A stretch of 17,951 nucleotides of DNA, taken from positions 1-17,951 of the forward strand of contig JBEGWF010000025.1 in assembly GCA_041177965.1 (NCBI GenBank), read 5' to 3'. The DNA comes from SXXZ01 sp041177965 (lineage in GTDB: Bacteria > Verrucomicrobiota > Verrucomicrobiia > Limisphaerales > UBA9464). Each line of letters opens with the position of its first letter. Position 1 is the stretch's first letter. The notes below the pieces were generated by a model that ran no database searches, had not been told where the DNA came from, and saw only the letters and a list, made by a program, of their open reading frames with translations. Positions 14,579-17,951 of this stretch are shown here, piece after piece. The translations under genes and the position numbers were made by a program.

Positions 14579-14671
14579 AATGGTATGGTGACGGACGCGC
14601 GAGCGCCCGTGCTGTTTATCTGCGAGGAGACTTGAGCGGGGCGAGGTACGATTGCCCCTCAGAAGACTCCA

Positions 14672-14703
14672 TTGCCCAACGTGACCGACGTTGCGGTTGG
14701 CAA
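14672..14703 (-). other. Hairpin in the rpsA 5' leader
   Basis: TTGCC and CAACGT pair with ACGTTG and GGCAA around a five-base loop, giving 11 base pairs with one five-base bulge (plus-strand 14694-14698). It lies about 94-125 bases upstream of the rpsA ATG, in the probable leader transcript. Ribosomal protein genes are often autoregulated through leader structures, and S1 represses its own translation in E. coli. A regulatory role here is therefore plausible but rests only on pairing and position. Confidence 0.35.
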
Positions 14704-14913
14704 CGGAGGTTAGCGGTTAGGTGACTGGTTTAACTGTGTTTCTCAGCCGAAAAATGCCGCCACACGAGTGACGGCCGGCATCGCAGACGGTGGAGATTGC
14801 CCCGGGGGAGGCAAGCGGGTTTTTCAGGAAAAGAGCCCATTCCCGACGCTCCGCGGGGTTCAAGCCGATGGGAATGCGCTTGTTTCGGCCCGCTGCGATC
14901 ACGAAACGGAAAC

Positions 14914-14960
14914 CGGGGTCGGAAACGGGTTCAGAAACGGGGTCGGGGAACGATTTCCGA
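14914..14960 (+). repeat. G-tract repeat array, left copy of an inverted pair
   Basis: Three imperfect 12-base units (14914-14925, 14926-14937, 14938-14949) follow the pattern CGGGkTCrGrrA. The array ends in the core GGGAACGATTTCCGA at 14946-14960. The exact reverse complement of this 15-base core occurs at 15343-15357. The plus strand carries four G-tracts of three or four G within this stretch, so a G-quadruplex is possible. Confidence 0.65.
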
Positions 14961-15342
14961 TGGCGGATGCATGGCCGGATTCAAAGCGGGTCGATGGGTG
15001 GCGGTCGCCGAAACGGCGCTGCTGCGGGGGATGAACTGCCAGGAGGCGTCGCCTGTTCAGGTTCTGGAGACTGGCCCTACCCGCCACCGGGTGGACCGAT
15101 GGTGTCGCGACAAAGAGGCGAGCATGATCGCCCTTGAGCAACCATCGCCAGATTCGAAAACCGGACCGCACGCGGCATGCATCGAGGGTTTCGGTGAATA
15201 GTGCCCTATCGCTTCCGACGGACGAGGCGACCATCCGTTTTCGCCGCTGCGCCCAAGCCAAGACTGGATAGGGGGACATCCAACTCGACGTGGACCTGCC
15301 GGTTTATGGGTCTACGGTGGATGAAGCGCGGTCGGGTCGAAT

Positions 15343-15401
15343 TCGGAAATCGTTCCCTGACCCCTTTCCCTGACTCCTTTCCCCCTTTCCCGTTCCCTGA
15401 C
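15343..15401 (-). repeat. G-tract repeat array, right copy of an inverted pair
   Basis: Read on the minus strand, this array has G-runs separated mostly by AAA, AAC or TCA and ends in the same 15-base core as the left copy, in opposite orientation. GTCAGGGAA occurs exactly three times (plus-strand 15353-15361, 15366-15374 and 15393-15401 as TTCCCTGAC). Six runs of three to five G lie within about 50 bases. It ends 91 bases before the Gfo/Idh/MocA start codon. Confidence 0.65.
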
Positions 15402-15492
15402 GCAGCCGAAGATCCTCGGCTGGAATTGAAAAGACGCCGATCCACAGTGGACCGATGGGTGATCCCTCGTTTTTAATCCGGCCATTCCTCCC

Positions 15493-16794
15493 ATGAAGAC
15501 CCAGTTGAGCCGATCCCGACGCCACTTCCTCCGGAGTGCCGCAGCAGCCGGAGCGGGCATGTTGCTGACGCCGCTGGCGATGCATGCCGCCCGATCGAAA
15601 CCGGCCTCCGAGCGGATCACCGTCGGAATGATCGGCATCGGTGCCATGGGGCGTCCGCATCTCGACCGGTTGTTGGGATTCGAGGATGTCCAGGTGGTGG
15701 CGGTGTGCGATGTGGAGAAGACCCGCCGGGAAACGGCGCGGGCCCAGGTGGAGAAGCGCTACGCGGCGCGTCAAAAGGACGGCGTTTTCAAGGGTTGCGA
15801 TGCCTACACAGATTTTCGTGCTCTCATCGCCCGCAAGGACATCGATGCCGTGGTCGTGGCCACACCCGATCACATGCATGTGATCATCGCTTTGGCGGCG
15901 GCGCGTGCGGGCAAGGACATCTATTGCGAGAAACCCCTCACACAAAACATCCACGAAGGACGCCTGTTGGTGGATGCGGTGAAGAAGCACCGCATCATCT
16001 TCCAGACCGGAAGCCAGCAGCGCAGCGAGTTCAACGACCGGTTCCGGAAGGCCGTGGAGTTCATCTGGAATGGCCGGATTGGTCGCCTCAAGACGATCCA
16101 CGTGGGAGTGGGCGCGCCGCCGGTGCCCTGCGATCTCCCCGAACAACCCACACCCTCCGATGTGGATTGGGAATTGTGGTTGGGACCGGCGCCGCTGCGC
16201 GGTTACAACGAGATCCTTTGCCCCAAGGGCATGCACCGGCACTACCCTCTGTTCCGCAATTACCGCGAGTTTGCCGGGGGTGCCCTGGCCGACATGGGGG
16301 CGCACCACTTCGACATCGCCCAATGGGCCATGGGCATGGACGCCAGCGGCCCCACGTTGATCACACCGCCCGCCGGAGATGCCGTCACCGGACTCAAGTT
16401 CACCTATGCCAATGGCGTGGAACTCTTCCACGGTGGGAAGAGCGGATGCACCTTCGAGGGCACCGATGGCACCCTTCATGTCGACCGCGGGGTCTTGGAA
16501 AGCAGCCGGCCGGAGATCCTGAGCGCTCCCTTGTCGGCCACCGACCGGCGGGTCTACCCCTCCAACCAACACATGAGGAACTGGTTGGACTGCGTACGGG
16601 AACGGCGTCAGGCCATATGTCCGGCCGAGGTGGGGCATCGAACGGCCTCCGTCTGTCACTTGGCGAACATCGGCTACCAATTGCGCCGGCCGCTGCAGTG
16701 GGATCCGGTGAAGGAACAGTTCCGCAAGGATCCGGAAGCCAACCGACTGGTGTCGCGGCGGCCCCGGGCCCCGTGGTCCTACTCGATGTCCTGA
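15493..16794 (+). CDS. Tat-exported Gfo/Idh/MocA family oxidoreductase
   Basis: A 433-residue NAD(P)-dependent oxidoreductase of the glucose-fructose oxidoreductase/inositol dehydrogenase/rhizopine catabolism (MocA) family. A twin-arginine-type signal, SRRHFL at residues 8-13 followed by RSAAAAGAGMLLTPLAMHA, indicates export, which is common for this family in these phyla. The Rossmann domain has GIGAMG at 48-53 and VVVATPDHMH, then the family signature EKPLTQ with Lys147 before the C-terminal substrate domain. DMGAHHFDIAQW, with Asp267, His271 and His272, provides the conserved catalytic region. Members oxidise or epimerise sugars and cyclitols, and some act as glycosidases through NAD. The substrate here is unknown. 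The ATG at 15493 is chosen for the Tat signal; there is no Shine-Dalgarno sequence, only a pyrimidine-rich ATTCCTCCC. The next gene lies close downstream on the same strand. Confidence 0.94.
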   Translation: MKTQLSRSRRHFLRSAAAAGAGMLLTPLAMHAARSKPASERITVGMIGIGAMGRPHLDRLLGFEDVQVVAVCDVEKTRRETARAQVEKRYAARQKDGVFKGCDAYTDFRALIARKDIDAVVVATPDHMHVIIALAAARAGKDIYCEKPLTQNIHEGRLLVDAVKKHRIIFQTGSQQRSEFNDRFRKAVEFIWNGRIGRLKTIHVGVGAPPVPCDLPEQPTPSDVDWELWLGPAPLRGYNEILCPKGMHRHYPLFRNYREFAGGALADMGAHHFDIAQWAMGMDASGPTLITPPAGDAVTGLKFTYANGVELFHGGKSGCTFEGTDGTLHVDRGVLESSRPEILSAPLSATDRRVYPSNQHMRNWLDCVRERRQAICPAEVGHRTASVCHLANIGYQLRRPLQWDPVKEQFRKDPEANRLVSRRPRAPWSYSMS

Positions 16795-16831
16795 ACCCCT
16801 GGTCGCCATCAAGAGTCCCCCGACAGCGGCG

Positions 16832-17951
16832 TTGCGTATCCGGGAACTGGGCACCTCCCAGCGAGACCTGAACCAGTTCTGGCGGGTCATGGTGGAGGTT
16901 TCCGGAGCCGAGCCCGCCTGTGTCCTCCCGCTCCGCATCGAGGTCACCAGTGTCTTGGGCCCGGAGAATCCCTTCTGGTCACAGGCACGCCGGTCACTCT
17001 GGATCGCCGAATGTCATGGGCGGGCCGTCGGGCGTATCGCCGGTATCATTTCCGCCGAACACCAGCGCCTCCACGGCGCCGGGACCGCCTTCTTCGGTCA
17101 CCTCGAGAGCGTCGACGATCCGGAAGTGGCCCGAGGGTTGTTGGATGCGGTGTCCCATTGGGCACGGGCTCAGGGTTGCGATCGATTGCTGGGTCCCATG
17201 AACCCCAACATCAACGAGGAGTGTGGGCTCCTGGTGTCGGGTTTCGACCGTCCCAACAGCGTGATGATGCCGCACACGTCGCCCCATGTGCCCCGCCTGC
17301 TGGAGGCCGAAGGATTGCGCAAGGCCAAGGATTTGCTGGTCTATGACATCGATCTGGCCCGGAGCCCCGTCGAACGGCTCGAGCGTTTCCGCAAGGCGGC
17401 CGGCCGGCGCGCGAGCGATGTGCGACTCGTCGCCGTGACTCCCGGCAATCTCGACCGTCTGCTGCCGGCCCTGAAGCGAATCTACAACGAGGCCTGGGAG
17501 CGCAACTGGTGCGCGGTTCCGATGAGTGGGGCGGAGATCGATTTTCTGGCCAAGCGGTTGAAGCCCCTGTTGCTCGAGGGATTGGTCTGGTTGGCCGAAG
17601 CGGCCGGTCAACCGGCAGGCCTGCTTCTGGCGATTCCCGATGTGAATGAGGCCTTGGGACCGCTGCGCGGAGAGCTGTTCAGACCTGCGCTCCTGTCCGC
17701 GTTGCCCATGCTTTTGGGTTGGAAACGGCCGCAGCGCTTTCGACTGGTGGCCTTGGGGGTAACGGCGGCGCATCGGAGGCGGGGGATCGAGGGCATGATG
17801 TTCGCCGAGACGCTGGCGGCGGCGAAGCGCCTGGGGTTCGCCCGGTGTGAAGCTTCCTGGATCCTGGAGGACAACCGAGCGGTCCAACAACTGGTGGAAC
17901 TGTTCCACGGGACCGAGGTCCAGCGGTATCGGATCTACGACCGTGCGCTGT
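16832..17951 (+). CDS. GNAT-fold protein of the large YghO-like type, missing its last residues
   Basis: The frame is open to the window edge, giving at least 373 residues. It resembles large GNAT-related proteins of roughly 380 residues, found in many bacteria and mostly uncharacterised. Landmarks are NPFWSQARRSLWIAECHGR and VGRIAGIIS near the start, then GPMNPNINEECGLL from residue 121 with GFDRPNSVMMPH, and KAKDLLVYDID. A C-terminal acetyltransferase-like half holds the acetyl-CoA pyrophosphate-binding pattern VTAAHRRRGIEGMM at 310-323 and then a WILEDNRAVQQLVE segment. The role is likely an N-acetyltransferase of unknown substrate. The start is uncertain: I use TTG at 16832, just before the first conserved strand LRIREL; CTG at 16799, or another codon upstream, is possible. 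The gap of 37 bases suggests co-transcription with the oxidoreductase. The stop codon lies beyond the window. Confidence 0.82.
   Translation, partial: MRIRELGTSQRDLNQFWRVMVEVSGAEPACVLPLRIEVTSVLGPENPFWSQARRSLWIAECHGRAVGRIAGIISAEHQRLHGAGTAFFGHLESVDDPEVARGLLDAVSHWARAQGCDRLLGPMNPNINEECGLLVSGFDRPNSVMMPHTSPHVPRLLEAEGLRKAKDLLVYDIDLARSPVERLERFRKAAGRRASDVRLVAVTPGNLDRLLPALKRIYNEAWERNWCAVPMSGAEIDFLAKRLKPLLLEGLVWLAEAAGQPAGLLLAIPDVNEALGPLRGELFRPALLSALPMLLGWKRPQRFRLVALGVTAAHRRRGIEGMMFAETLAAAKRLGFARCEASWILEDNRAVQQLVELFHGTEVQRYRIYDRAL

Larger units (their letters stand above)
14579..15492. other. 914-base gap without a convincing gene
   Basis: This region lies between the divergent rpsA and Gfo/Idh/MocA genes. 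It contains the rpsA leader and its hairpin (14672-14703) and two inverted G-tract repeat arrays (14914-14960 and 15343-15401). It also has a 12-bp direct repeat GTGGACCGATGG at 15091-15102 and 15447-15458, and a small stem AGCCGA/TCGGCT at about 15404-15421. Short open frames exist on both strands (for example 14797-15201 plus and 14899-15279 minus). Their translations are rich in Arg, Gly and Pro, show no family motif and run through the repeats. I see no tRNA or rRNA. A decayed mobile element or a non-coding RNA gene cannot be excluded. Confidence 0.6.

Noticed and set aside
12941..14635. Open frame of 564 codons on the plus strand opposite rpsA
   Set aside because: The translation is a low-complexity Leu/Asp/Val string produced by the codon pattern of S1. 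It also runs through the rpsA start and upstream region.
14899..15279. Open frame of 126 codons on the minus strand in the intergenic gap
   Set aside because: It ends inside the G-tract repeat, has no recognisable motif and no plausible start context. Kept only as a remote possibility of a decayed gene.
14914..15401. CRISPR array
   Set aside because: The repeats are 9-15 bases, imperfect and inverted, with no regular spacers and no cas genes.
15304..16947. Open frame of 547 codons on the minus strand across the oxidoreductase gene
   Set aside because: It crosses the repeat array and gene boundaries and has no motif; the plus-strand frame encodes a complete oxidoreductase.
16994..17908. Open frame of 304 codons on the minus strand opposite the GNAT-like gene
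   Set aside because: Gln/His/Arg-rich shadow; the plus-strand frame has the acetyl-CoA-binding pattern and a conserved block.

Overview
The window is GC-rich chromosomal DNA whose gene content points to the Planctomycetota-Verrucomicrobiota group. It carries a DUF1501 protein, a DUF1549/DUF1553 protein and a planctomycete-type cytochrome c fused to WD40 repeats, together with a Tat-exported Gfo/Idh/MocA oxidoreductase, PQQ-type beta-propellers and a futalosine-pathway MqnD. I favour Verrucomicrobiota (a Limisphaerales/Pedosphaera-like lineage) because of the overall style of the proteins, but this is inference without any rRNA or database search.

Layout. (1) Positions 2-9727, all plus strand: the 3' end of a dihydrodipicolinate-synthase-family aldolase, a secreted PQQ-like beta-propeller, a secreted SGNH/GDSL hydrolase with an extra C-terminal domain, and a tightly packed three-gene cassette (DUF1501; cytochrome-like + Big2 + DUF1549 + DUF1553; cytochrome c + WD40 + PPC). 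(2) 9817-11787, plus strand: the menaquinone enzyme MqnD, then an overlapping pair made of an unrecognised 85-residue protein and an AbiEii-like nucleotidyltransferase. (3) 11800-14578, minus strand: ribosomal protein S1 with six S1 domains and a clear intrinsic terminator, then an EpsC/CysE-type serine O-acetyltransferase starting at GTG. (4) 14579-15492: a 914-base stretch without a convincing gene. It holds the rpsA leader with a hairpin and an inverted pair of G-tract repeat arrays that share a perfect 15-bp core. (5) 15493 to the end, plus strand: a Tat-exported Gfo/Idh/MocA oxidoreductase and a nearly complete GNAT-fold protein that runs off the window.

How the genes fit together. Most of the first 9.7 kb encodes exported proteins of families expanded in these phyla, probably used for handling polysaccharides or other polymers outside the cytoplasm. 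The two cytochrome-like proteins of the cassette suggest a heme-bearing complex at the cell surface or in the periplasm. MqnD, S1 and serine acetyltransferase are housekeeping. The nucleotidyltransferase pair is the only toxin-antitoxin-like or defence-like unit. Genes that begin a transcription unit have no Shine-Dalgarno sequence and often sit directly behind pyrimidine-rich or promoter-like sequence, whereas two internal overlapping genes do have one. The most interesting observations are the three-gene cytochrome/DUF1501 cassette, the non-canonical AbiEii pair and the inverted G-tract repeats.
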